Made by a program: the position numbers and the translations under genes. The notes below the pieces were generated by a model. It saw only the letters and a list, made by a program, of their open reading frames with translations. It ran no database searches and was not told the DNA's origin. 64,000 nt of DNA from Shewanella sp. Isolate11 (lineage in GTDB: Bacteria > Pseudomonadota > Gammaproteobacteria > Enterobacterales > Shewanellaceae), in assembly GCF_022398315.1 (NCBI RefSeq), contig NZ_JAKEVF010000004.1, forward strand, positions 256,813 through 320,812, written 5' to 3'. Numbering within the stretch: the first letter of the stretch is position 1; each line of letters starts with the position of its first letter. Below are positions 16,663 through 24,733 of this stretch, piece by piece.

Positions 16663-18849
16663 ATGGAAATCAAAGTTAATTTTCTCGACAACCTCAGACT
16701 CGAAGCCAAATTTGACGACTTTACTGTTACCGCAGATCAACCGATCCGCTATAAAGGTGATGGTAGTGCACCGAGTCCGTTCGATTATTTCCTTGCTTCG
16801 TCGGCATTGTGCGCCGCCTATTTTATTAAGGTGTATTGTAAGGCGCGTGATATTCCTACTGAGAATATTCGCCTGTCACAGAACAATATTGTCGATCCAG
16901 AAGATCGTTATAACCAGATTTTCCAGATCCAAGTCGAATTACCGGAAGATATCTCAGAGAAAGATCGCCAAGGGATCTTGCGCTCAATCGATCGCTGTAC
17001 TGTGAAGAAAGTGGTACAGACTGGGCCTGAATTTAAGATAGAAACCGTCGAGAATCTAGACGCGGATGCGAATGCCATGCTGATGGGCCAACCTGATGGC
17101 GACGCTAATACTTATATCTTGGGTAAGGATCTACCTCTTGAGCAGACCATAGCAAATATGACCGGCATTTTGGCCGATCTCGGCATGAAGATTGAAATCT
17201 CCTCATGGCGAAATATCGTGCCGAATGTGTGGTCGTTACATATTCGTGATGCCGCATCGCCCATGTGTTTTACCAATGGTAAAGGGGCGACCAAAGAGAG
17301 CGCATTATGTTCGGCCTTAGGCGAATTTATCGAGCGCCTTAACTGTAACTTCTTCTATAACGATCAGTTTTTCGGGGTCGATATTGCTAACAGCGAATTT
17401 GTGCATTATCCCAATGAAAAGTGGTTTGCCCTCGAAGACGATGATGCGCTGCCAGCGGGTATGCTCGATGATTACAGCTTAGCCATTTATAACCCAGATG
17501 GTGAGCTGTGTGGCTCGCATCTTATCGATACTAACTCTGGCAATATCGAGCGCGGCATCTGTACGATCCCATACACTCGTCGCTCCGACGGTGAAACCGT
17601 CTATTTTCCATCGAACCTGATTGAGAACTTGTTTCTCAGTAATGGCATGAGCGCGGGTAATAACTTACAAGAGGCCGAAGTGCAGTGTCTGTCTGAAATC
17701 TTCGAGCGTGCAGTGAAGCGTCAGATCATTGAGCAAGAGATTGTACTGCCGGACGTACCGGTTGAAGTACTTGAAAAATACCCCAGTATTTTGGCTGGGA
17801 TTAAAGGCTTAGAGGAACAAGGTTTCCCGGTTGTGGTGAAAGATGCCTCTTTAGGCGGTCAATTCCCTGTGATGTGTGTCACCCTGATGAACCCGAAAAC
17901 TGGCGGTGTATTTGCTTCTTTTGGCGCACATCCCAGTTTTGAAGTGGCATTAGAGCGTAGTTTAACCGAGTTGTTGCAAGGCCGTAGTTTTGAAGGCTTA
18001 AACGATGTGCCTAAGCCAACCTTTAATAGCATGGCGGTTAGCGAGCCAGAAAACTTTGTTGAACACTTTATTGATTCTACCGGGGTGATTTCGTGGCGCT
18101 TCTTCAGTAGTAAACAAGATTATGAGTTCTGCGAGTGGGACTTCTCGGGTAGCAATGAAGAGGAAGCTAAAGGTCTGTTTGGTATTTTAGAATCATTGGG
18201 TAAAGAGGTGTATGTTGCTGAGTTTGATCAGTTGGGAGCATCGGCTTGCCGTATCTTAGTGCCTGATTACTCTGAAGTGTATCCTGTGGATGATCTTATT
18301 TGGGATAACACCAATAAGGCGCTGGATTTCCGCGAGGATATTTTGAATCTCCATATTCTTGATGATGATCAGCTGGTGGATCTCGTTAATCGTTTAGAAG
18401 AGAGTCAGCTAGATAACTACACCGATATTCGTACCTTCATCGGTATCGTGTTCGATGAAAACACGGTGTGGGGACAGCTCACTATTATCGAGTTGAAGAT
18501 TCTAATTTATCTAGCGCTTGGCGCCCATGAAGAAGCCTTGGAGCTGGTGGGTGACTTCTTACAGTTTAACGATAATACCGTCGAGCGTGGCCTGTTCTAT
18601 CAGGCGATCAATGCAGTATTGGAAGTGACGTTAGATGAAGACCTCGAGCTTGAGCATTTTATTGGCAATTTCCAACGTATGTTTGGCGAAGCGGTTATGC
18701 AGCAGGTTGTGGGGTCGGTGAATGGTGAGATAAGATTCTCAGGCCTGACTAAAACCAGTATGCAGCTTGAAGGTATAGAGCCTCATTTACGATTAATCGA
18801 AAGCTATAAAAAGTTACATCAGGCGCGAAAAGCCAAAGCTGCAATCTAA
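16663..18849 (+). CDS. ycaO: OsmC-YcaO fusion protein
   Basis: 728 residues. Residues 1-135 form an OsmC/Ohr-like domain (SPFDYFLASSALCAAYF, with one Cys in the usual helix and another in DRCTVKKV). Residues about 180-560 form a YcaO domain with the Mg-ATP-binding Glu/Arg residues of the family, seen in the ALGEFIERL segment (Glu221, Glu224, Arg225) and in QCLSEIFERAVKR. The C-terminal 150 residues are helical, TPR-like. YcaO proteins use ATP to activate backbone amides. Escherichia coli YcaO (586 residues, no OsmC domain) is linked to beta-methylthiolation of ribosomal protein S12 with RimO, and a housekeeping role is most likely here. The tail does not end in the Pro-rich motif of azoline-forming YcaOs. 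It is monocistronic and no RiPP precursor lies next to it. Confidence 0.9.
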   Translation: MEIKVNFLDNLRLEAKFDDFTVTADQPIRYKGDGSAPSPFDYFLASSALCAAYFIKVYCKARDIPTENIRLSQNNIVDPEDRYNQIFQIQVELPEDISEKDRQGILRSIDRCTVKKVVQTGPEFKIETVENLDADANAMLMGQPDGDANTYILGKDLPLEQTIANMTGILADLGMKIEISSWRNIVPNVWSLHIRDAASPMCFTNGKGATKESALCSALGEFIERLNCNFFYNDQFFGVDIANSEFVHYPNEKWFALEDDDALPAGMLDDYSLAIYNPDGELCGSHLIDTNSGNIERGICTIPYTRRSDGETVYFPSNLIENLFLSNGMSAGNNLQEAEVQCLSEIFERAVKRQIIEQEIVLPDVPVEVLEKYPSILAGIKGLEEQGFPVVVKDASLGGQFPVMCVTLMNPKTGGVFASFGAHPSFEVALERSLTELLQGRSFEGLNDVPKPTFNSMAVSEPENFVEHFIDSTGVISWRFFSSKQDYEFCEWDFSGSNEEEAKGLFGILESLGKEVYVAEFDQLGASACRILVPDYSEVYPVDDLIWDNTNKALDFREDILNLHILDDDQLVDLVNRLEESQLDNYTDIRTFIGIVFDENTVWGQLTIIELKILIYLALGAHEEALELVGDFLQFNDNTVERGLFYQAINAVLEVTLDEDLELEHFIGNFQRMFGEAVMQQVVGSVNGEIRFSGLTKTSMQLEGIEPHLRLIESYKKLHQARKAKAAI

Positions 18850-18862
18850 TTTTTGGCCTGCA

Positions 18863-18892
18863 CTATTCGTGACACAGCTATTCGTGACACAG
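18863..18892. repeat. Tandem duplication of 15 bases
   Basis: CTATTCGTGACACAG occurs twice head to tail right after the YcaO stop codon. It is probably a recent slippage duplication in non-coding DNA. Confidence 0.8.
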
Positions 18893-19043
18893 CTGTTTGC
18901 ATCAATGTAATTGGGGGGACAGTTGTCTGGCCTGAACTAAGGCTCACGTAGCGCGATTACGTAATTTAAAGGTGTGTAATTGTTGAATAACCCCAGAGTG
19001 GTTGCATAACTATTCATTAAAACTCCTTGGTATAGCTCTTAAT

Positions 19044-19075
19044 ATAAGAAAGCGAGCATTAGCTCGCTTTCTTAT
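19044..19075. terminator. Strong palindromic hairpin, probable terminator
   Basis: Perfect 14-bp stem ATAAGAAAGCGAGC / GCTCGCTTTCTTAT with a 4-base loop, about 195 bases after the YcaO stop. It has only a broken T tract, so termination is likely but not certain. Confidence 0.65.
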
Positions 19076-19489
19076 TACTTAATTCATTGCCGTGTAAGAA
19101 TTTTCTTAATCCTCATGTCAGTATTTTGCTTATGTTCATTTTCATATAACTTATATTTAAGTGTAATTTAATTACATTTTGGTTATTTGTTGCGTAATTG
19201 TAAGTTGTTTTTTAAGTCGATTTACACATTAATTACCAATTAATGTACAAATAACCTTCACTTTAAACTTTATGACTTTGTTGTTAACTCACTAAATTGT
19301 TAGTCTTTTTGCTTAAAAGTACCCTTTTTTGGTATTTATTCGCTTAATTGTGCATATATATGCTACCCAGATCACACTTTGTAATTTTATGTTTTAATTT
19401 ACGTTTATTTATTACAAAAAATGGCCGATAGTTATTTCAACGGGAGGACGTTCTCCCTACCAGTCAACTTTTAGAAATAGGTGATTACT
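19076..19489. other. Long very AT-rich leader before a small lipoprotein
   Basis: About 410 bases, strongly AT-rich, with no gene visible. It ends in a GC-rich hairpin GGGAGGACGTTCTCCC (19442-19457) about 32 bases ahead of the start at 19490, which would sit in the mRNA leader. The high AT content may mark a promoter bound by H-NS-like proteins, which is inference. Confidence 0.45.
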
Positions 19490-20083
19490 ATGAAAAAACT
19501 TTTACTTTCTGCCATTGTGTTAACTGCAATTACTGGCTGTAACGCGGACGACTTTGTTGATGACGTTAAGCAAGAAGCTGTCAGAAATGGCGGTGTTGAA
19601 TCAAAAAGTGATGTTGTTGAAGCATCAGATGCCGTTGTAAAAAGCTTGCAGGTGATTGCGCAAAAGGCATTAGCTCAGTGTACTCCAATTGCTGCAGATG
19701 GCTCCGCATGTCCAGTAAGTGGTGAAGTAGATGGTGACTTAGTGATCACTGGTGATGAAAGCCAATATGTGATCACATCAAAAAGCAATCTTAAAATCGA
19801 TACAGCTAACGTTGAAGCGAATGTGGACTTATCAGGTTATGACGGTAAGAACGAGATCATCTTGACTCAAGATGCCAATGGTAACTATAGCATTGAGCTA
19901 AAAGACACCACCTTTACCTTATCTGAGCCAGATAATTTGGTTTATAACGCTAAAGCGGCTGACTTTGTCTATGACAAGAGCAATGACATTTTCTTGGATG
20001 ATGTTGCAACAGGTACCATTACCGGTGAAGACAAAGAGAAAACTGACTTTTCTTTTGTTGGCGGTGACATAACACTGGACTAA
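19490..20083 (+). CDS. Small lipoprotein of unknown function
   Basis: 197 residues from the ATG at 19490; an in-frame GTG at 19481 overlaps the ribosome-binding site AGGTGA, so ATG is the better start. The lipoprotein signal ends in AITGC, followed by Asn-Ala-Asp. The mature part is acidic and beta-rich, with one Cys pair (CTPIAADGSAC, a 9-residue loop) and repeated short strands such as DGDLVITGDESQYVIT. I do not recognise the family. It is a single gene between a long AT-rich leader and terminators at 20154 and 20231. The possible role is an envelope or surface protein; nothing more can be said from sequence. Confidence 0.8.
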   Translation: MKKLLLSAIVLTAITGCNADDFVDDVKQEAVRNGGVESKSDVVEASDAVVKSLQVIAQKALAQCTPIAADGSACPVSGEVDGDLVITGDESQYVITSKSNLKIDTANVEANVDLSGYDGKNEIILTQDANGNYSIELKDTTFTLSEPDNLVYNAKAADFVYDKSNDIFLDDVATGTITGEDKEKTDFSFVGGDITLD

Positions 20084-20153
20084 ATCAACTCAACTTAATT
20101 AATCACCTAAGTTCGAAGTCTAGGTTTTATTGAAAGTTTAAGTTTTACAAGAT

Positions 20154-20190
20154 GCCTTTCTTAATGCTGTTGCACTAAGAAGGGCGTTTT
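20154..20190 (+). terminator. Terminator after the small lipoprotein gene
   Basis: Stem GCCTTTCTTAATGC / GCACTAAGAAGGGC with one G-T pair and one mismatch, a 4-base loop, then GTTTT. Confidence 0.75.
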
Positions 20191-20230
20191 CATATCTACA
20201 GCCTGAATTTAACTGCTGAGAAAATGCGAC

Positions 20231-20259
20231 AAAGAGGGAAGTATTAAGCTTCCCTCTTT
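20231..20259. terminator. Bidirectional hairpin between convergent genes
   Basis: Perfect 11-bp stem AAAGAGGGAAG / CTTCCCTCTTT, 7-base loop. A- and T-rich ends on both strands let it stop transcripts from the lipoprotein (+) and yghU (-). Confidence 0.75.
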
Positions 20260-20280
20260 ATTATCAGTACCTTAAAGGCT

Positions 20281-20320
20281 TATTTAGGCTTATTTAGGCT
20301 TATTTAGGCTTATTTAGGCT
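20281..20320. repeat. Four perfect tandem copies of a 10-base unit overlapping the yghU stop
   Basis: TATTTAGGCT repeated four times. The most upstream copy (in yghU reading direction) encodes the last Gln-Pro-Lys and the stop codon; the other copies lie in the 3' untranslated region. Copy-number change beyond the first unit would not alter the protein. Confidence 0.95.
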
Positions 20321-21170
20321 GTTTGCTGAGCACTTTATCAATATCTTCAGCGTTGTGGCGCTCTGGTAATATCTCCCATTCTTCTCCTGACACACGATTG
20401 ACGATGCGCCCTCGTTGCACGGCAGGTCTCGCTGCGATCGTTTCGGCCCAGCGAATGAGGTTGGGGTAACTGGTGACATCGAGAAATTCTGCGGCATCGT
20501 ATAATTTACCCAGTACTAGGTTGCCATACCAAGGCCAGATAGCCATGTCGGCTATGGTGTATTCATCACCAGCAATGTAAGCATGTTCAGCTAACTGTTT
20601 GTCTAATAGATCCAGCTGGCGCTTGGCCTCCATCGAGAAACGGTTGATAGGGTATTCAAATTTGGCTGGCGCATAAGCATAGAAGTGGCCAAATCCACCG
20701 CCCAAATAAGGCGCCGATCCCTGTAACCAAAACAACCAGTTTAGGGTTTCGGTTTTAGCGGCGATATCGTTAGGTAAGAAGTGACCAAATTTATCAGCCA
20801 AATACAGTAAGATGGCGCCAGATTCGAAAACCCGAATCGGCGTGTCGCCAGAGTTATCCACTAAGGCTGGAATTTTAGAGTTAGGATTGATGGCCACAAA
20901 CCCCGAGGAAAACTGATCGTTTTCACCAATATTGATAAGGTAAGCGTCGTATTCTGCTGTGCTGACCCCTTTGGCGAGCAGCTCTTCGAGCATTATAGTG
21001 ACTTTCTGACCATTTGGGGTGGCTAGGGAATGAAGCTGCAGCGGGTGTTCCCCATGAGCTAGGTCACGCTCATATCTTGCACCTGAATCTGGGCGATTAA
21101 TGCTGGCCCACTTACCGCCATTTTCACTGTCCATGGTCCAGACTTTGGGTGGGATATATTCTGTTGTCAT
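20310..21170 (-). CDS. yghU: YghU-type glutathione S-transferase family disulfide-bond oxidoreductase
   Basis: 286 residues, matching the length of Escherichia coli YghU and very similar to it along the chain as I recall it (TPNGQKVTIMLEELLA, DQFSSGFVAINPNSKIPAL, FESGAILLYLADKFG, GGGFGHFYAYAP, YIAGDEYTIADMAIWPWYGN). Residues about 45-130 are the thioredoxin-fold domain and 135-260 the helical GST domain. Nu-type GSTs of this kind bind two glutathiones and reduce disulfides such as 2-hydroxyethyl disulfide in the cytoplasm. The stop codon lies inside a 10-base tandem repeat. It is a single gene on the minus strand, and the next gene (TRAP permease) ends 137 bases upstream. Confidence 0.95.
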   Translation of the reverse strand: MTTEYIPPKVWTMDSENGGKWASINRPDSGARYERDLAHGEHPLQLHSLATPNGQKVTIMLEELLAKGVSTAEYDAYLINIGENDQFSSGFVAINPNSKIPALVDNSGDTPIRVFESGAILLYLADKFGHFLPNDIAAKTETLNWLFWLQGSAPYLGGGFGHFYAYAPAKFEYPINRFSMEAKRQLDLLDKQLAEHAYIAGDEYTIADMAIWPWYGNLVLGKLYDAAEFLDVTSYPNLIRWAETIAARPAVQRGRIVNRVSGEEWEILPERHNAEDIDKVLSKQPK

Positions 21171-21307
21171 CTTAAATCCTTATCGATCATGTTTTAATTG
21201 ATATTAATATCGATATTGGGGTGAAAACGGTAAAAACCTGATTTTCACTAGACCCCTTAGTTATTTCTTGGTCGGCTAAGTAATAAGCGCTGAGTTTTCA
21301 ATCTGAG

Positions 21308-23248
21308 TTAATCATCTGATTTATTGGTTTCTATAATATCTCTATTACGCCACTGAAGTGCCAGTAAGATAAGAATAATCACTATACCCGCGACCCCAAT
21401 ATTGTAGGGGTTAAATAAGATTAACGGGACTGCACCAAGGGCGATTAACCGCTCAACGAGAGTTAATTTACGTAGCATGTACCCTTCAATCGCAATGGCA
21501 ATCGAGACTATCACTATGGTGGCTTGCAACAGAGCAAAGATAAATGGGATTAGGCCTGCATCGGGATTAAGTAAGTCGGTATAAGCCATCATGATTGGGA
21601 TAATAAATAGTCCGCCTGCTAACTTAAAGGCTTCGACTGATGATTTCATAGGGTTGGCATTGGCAACCCCTGCTCCGGCAAAAGCTGCAAGTGCGATAGG
21701 TGGGGTGACATTGGAAGTTTGTGATAACCAAAATACGATTAAGTGAGCGCTAAGCACGGGTAGGCCAAAGTCGCCCAACATAGGTACCGCCATTACAGCT
21801 AGCACGATATAAGCTGCGGTCACAGGCAGGCCCATTCCCAACACTAAGGCGACAATGCTCACTAATAGTAAGGCTATCAGCAAATAGCCACCTGAGAAAT
21901 CCATTACAAATTGAGTAAATTGTAAGCCGATGCCGGTTTGACCAACCACGCCGACGATGATACCCGCAGCGCCGCAGGCTACGGAAATAGGCAGTGCTAA
22001 TAACGCGCCGTTCTTCATGCCAGAGATAAACTTGCTAACACCTATTCGGCTGTGTTTTCGCAGCGCAGAAGTCAGTAACACCGCTGCACAGCCCGCTACA
22101 CCGACTAACAAGGGCGAGTAGGCCAACATTAATAACAGGGTGATTAAAAGCAGAGGAATAAGATGGTGGGCGCCATCTTTCATGACGCTGATGACGGCTT
22201 GAGTACGGCTTTGCGTTTGCAAATTAAGTTTGCAGGCCATCAAGTGAACGTAGAGCAATGTGCAAAAGAAGTACAAAATCGCGGGGGCTATGGATGTCAG
22301 CATAATATCGCTATAGGGAACGCCGGTAAATTGCGCCATAACGAAGGCGCCAGCACCCATAATCGGTGGCATGATTTGTCCACCAGTTGAGGCTGCTGCT
22401 TCGATTCCTGCCGACTGTTCTGGGGTATAACCTAGCTTCTTCATCATCGGAATTGTCACCGAACCCGTTGTCACGGTATTGGCGATGGCGGAGCCAGAAA
22501 TTGAGCCTAATCCCGCCGATGCTAACACTGCTGCTTTCGCTGGACCACCTCGGTATTTTCCTGCGATAGAGAAGGCTAAATCGATAAAAAACTTACCCGC
22601 GCCTGTGACTTCTAAAAATGCGCCAAAGAGAACAAATACAAATACTGTGGTGGCGGCAATCCCTAACGCGGAACCAAATACGCCGTTAGCGGAATAGATC
22701 TGAAATTGAATCAGCTCTTGCAACGTATAAGATTTGGTTGCAAGCGTGCCGGGTAATAGGTCACCAAAAGCGCTATAACTGAGGAACAGCAGGGCGATGA
22801 ACACCATGACCCAGCCGACAGTGCGCCGGCAGCCTTCCATCAATAATCCCAGTAAAACACAGCCTGAGATCAAGTCAGTGATACTAAGCCCATACAGCAG
22901 ATGGTCGATGTCGTTGTAGTCAAAAATCCATAGCCGATAGCCTGCGAAAACGGTCAGCATACACAGAATTAGGTCGACGACTCGACCGGGTATATAGAGT
23001 TTGTTGTGACGATTATCGATCAGTGGATAGTGTAGAAAAATCAGCACTAATACCCATGAAAGATGCACCGGGCGAAAATAAGTAGCCGAGATGGTCGAGG
23101 TGATCCCTTGCCAGATTTGAAATGCAGAAAGGGCGACGGCGACAACCAAAATGAGATAACCAAACAGAGTAAAGATGTTTTCTAACGGCAGTGGCTCGAC
23201 TATCGCAGCTGTACTGCTTTGGTCATTTTTATCGGCGTCTGCGCTCAT
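21308..23248 (-). CDS. Fused TRAP transporter permease (DctQM type)
   Basis: 646 residues from the ATG at 23248, chosen because AGAGGT lies six bases before it; the frame is open 26 codons further upstream. Many membrane segments: a short N-terminal four-helix DctQ-like part about 20-180 and a 12-helix DctM-like part, with the family stretches GSISGSAIANTVTTGSVTIP, STGGQIMPPIMGAGAF and GMGLPVTAAYIVLAVM. TRAP permeases import organic acids by Na+ symport using a periplasmic binding protein. The TAXI-family binding protein lies 166 bases upstream on the same strand, so the two form one transporter. The substrate is unknown; TAXI systems that have been studied handle compounds such as 2-oxoglutarate or glutamate. 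Confidence 0.92.
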   Translation of the reverse strand: MSADADKNDQSSTAAIVEPLPLENIFTLFGYLILVVAVALSAFQIWQGITSTISATYFRPVHLSWVLVLIFLHYPLIDNRHNKLYIPGRVVDLILCMLTVFAGYRLWIFDYNDIDHLLYGLSITDLISGCVLLGLLMEGCRRTVGWVMVFIALLFLSYSAFGDLLPGTLATKSYTLQELIQFQIYSANGVFGSALGIAATTVFVFVLFGAFLEVTGAGKFFIDLAFSIAGKYRGGPAKAAVLASAGLGSISGSAIANTVTTGSVTIPMMKKLGYTPEQSAGIEAAASTGGQIMPPIMGAGAFVMAQFTGVPYSDIMLTSIAPAILYFFCTLLYVHLMACKLNLQTQSRTQAVISVMKDGAHHLIPLLLITLLLMLAYSPLLVGVAGCAAVLLTSALRKHSRIGVSKFISGMKNGALLALPISVACGAAGIIVGVVGQTGIGLQFTQFVMDFSGGYLLIALLLVSIVALVLGMGLPVTAAYIVLAVMAVPMLGDFGLPVLSAHLIVFWLSQTSNVTPPIALAAFAGAGVANANPMKSSVEAFKLAGGLFIIPIMMAYTDLLNPDAGLIPFIFALLQATIVIVSIAIAIEGYMLRKLTLVERLIALGAVPLILFNPYNIGVAGIVIILILLALQWRNRDIIETNKSDD

Positions 23249-23414
23249 GTTATACCTCTTTGTATTTGGATATTTTGGGTGATAGCTAGGCGTAATGTGG
23301 TCGGAACTAATATTTGCTAGATTCACTTAGCGTGATGAAAAGCAGAGGCTGCCACGATGGCATGCCTCTGTAAATAACTGTGTTAGGTTTGAAAAATGCA
23401 CGGCTAATTAGCGT

Positions 23415-24341
23415 TTATTTAGCTAAAGAATCGAAATATTTCTTCGCCCCTGGATGCAATGGAACACCTGTGAGGCGTGTGGCATTGTCAACAGTAGTGG
23501 CATCGGCAACTTTAACGACTTTACGAATGTCACCCATATGTTCAAATGCCGCCTTGGTTAAGTTAAACGCCATTTCATCGCTCATACTGGCGCTTACTAT
23601 CAACACGTTCCACACACTCAAAGTCGAAACAGCACCGACATTGTTATACACATTCTCTGGAATGGTATAGCTGCTATAAGCAGGATATTGCTTAATAAAG
23701 GCGGCACTTTCGGCATCAGAGATAGGGATAATATTGATATCTCGGGTCAATGCGATTTGGGTCACCGCGCCAACACCTTGGCCACCGACGATAAAACCTG
23801 CGTCAATCTGGCCATTGGCTAAAGCATTAGTGGTTTCTGAATAGTTTAGATAAACCGCATCGATATCTTTTTTGACATCGATACCCAAAGATTCAAGTAG
23901 AGCCGCTGCCGTGACCGCAGTGCCACTGGCGGGGGCACCCAAAGAGATACGCTTGCCTTTTAGCTGCGCTAGTGAGTTGATGCCCGACTTCTTCAAGGTG
24001 ATGGCGTGAACTAGATTTGGATAAAGCGCGAATAGGGTTTTTACGGGCATAGGGCTTTTAAACTTACCTTCACCTTTATAAGCATCGAGTACCACATTGC
24101 CCATAGCAATACCGGCAATCATATCGCCACGAACGACCTTGATGGTGTTTTCGACTGAAGCGGCGGTGACCTCGGCTTTAACATTAACGTCGGCGACATT
24201 TTCCGACCATACCTTAGCTAAGGCGCCACCAAAGGGGTAATAGATACCGCTTTGTCCGCCGGTACCTATAGAGTAATTTTCAGCTTGAACACTTGCTGGC
24301 AGAATAAGCAATACAGCAAGCGCTAGGATGCGATTAATCAT
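23415..24341 (-). CDS. TAXI family TRAP solute-binding protein
   Basis: 308 residues with a signal peptide about 1-20 (ending SVQAEN). The TAXI signature is clear: YSIGTGGQSGIYYPFGGALA near the mature N terminus, then TAASVENTIKVVRGDMIAGIA and the GKRISLGAPASGTAVTA ligand-binding segment. It is a periplasmic receptor that delivers substrate to the fused TRAP permease encoded just downstream. The pair is transcribed away from the M13 peptidase gene region. Ligand unknown. Confidence 0.93.
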   Translation of the reverse strand: MINRILALAVLLILPASVQAENYSIGTGGQSGIYYPFGGALAKVWSENVADVNVKAEVTAASVENTIKVVRGDMIAGIAMGNVVLDAYKGEGKFKSPMPVKTLFALYPNLVHAITLKKSGINSLAQLKGKRISLGAPASGTAVTAAALLESLGIDVKKDIDAVYLNYSETTNALANGQIDAGFIVGGQGVGAVTQIALTRDINIIPISDAESAAFIKQYPAYSSYTIPENVYNNVGAVSTLSVWNVLIVSASMSDEMAFNLTKAAFEHMGDIRKVVKVADATTVDNATRLTGVPLHPGAKKYFDSLAK

Positions 24342-24671
24342 AGTCTTTCCTTTGAATGAATAAAGCGGTTGTTGGTAGGTGTAGATATCGTTTTTTATTA
24401 CTGTAATGGCTCATCCATGTGTTGATTTAGCACAATAACAGTTGGTGGTTTTTTCAACGACTAGCGGTAAATATTCAATTAAGCGGGCGGGGATGTCAAG
24501 TTATTGCTCTTGGGCTATCGTCTTCTTGACAAAGGTGTTTTTGATGGTTTAGGTGCGCGGTTGGATAGACTCTTATTGTAGACTGTGGCTGTAAATCGCC
24601 AGTAAGTTTCCTAGCAAGAGATTGCTGGCTCAAATACGCTTAGCCGATACTTATCCGCTGCCATTGAATAT

Positions 24672-24716
24672 AAAAATGCCAGTCGCTTATCTCTCAATAA
24701 GCTGACTGGCATTTTG
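24672..24716 (-). terminator. Terminator after the M13 peptidase gene, within a 390-base gap
   Basis: Long hairpin AAAAATGCCAGTC ... GACTGGCATTTT with an internal GCTTAT/ATAAGC stem; read on the minus strand it starts 18 bases after the stop at 24734. The rest of 24342-24733 shows no gene and presumably holds the promoter of the TAXI/TRAP operon. Confidence 0.85.
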
Positions 24717-24733
24717 TTAGGAGGTTTTAGTCA

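Noticed and set aside
16663..18849. Azoline-forming RiPP YcaO cluster
   Set aside because: No precursor, no E1-like or dehydrogenase partner nearby, and no C-terminal Pro-rich motif; a housekeeping-type YcaO is more likely.
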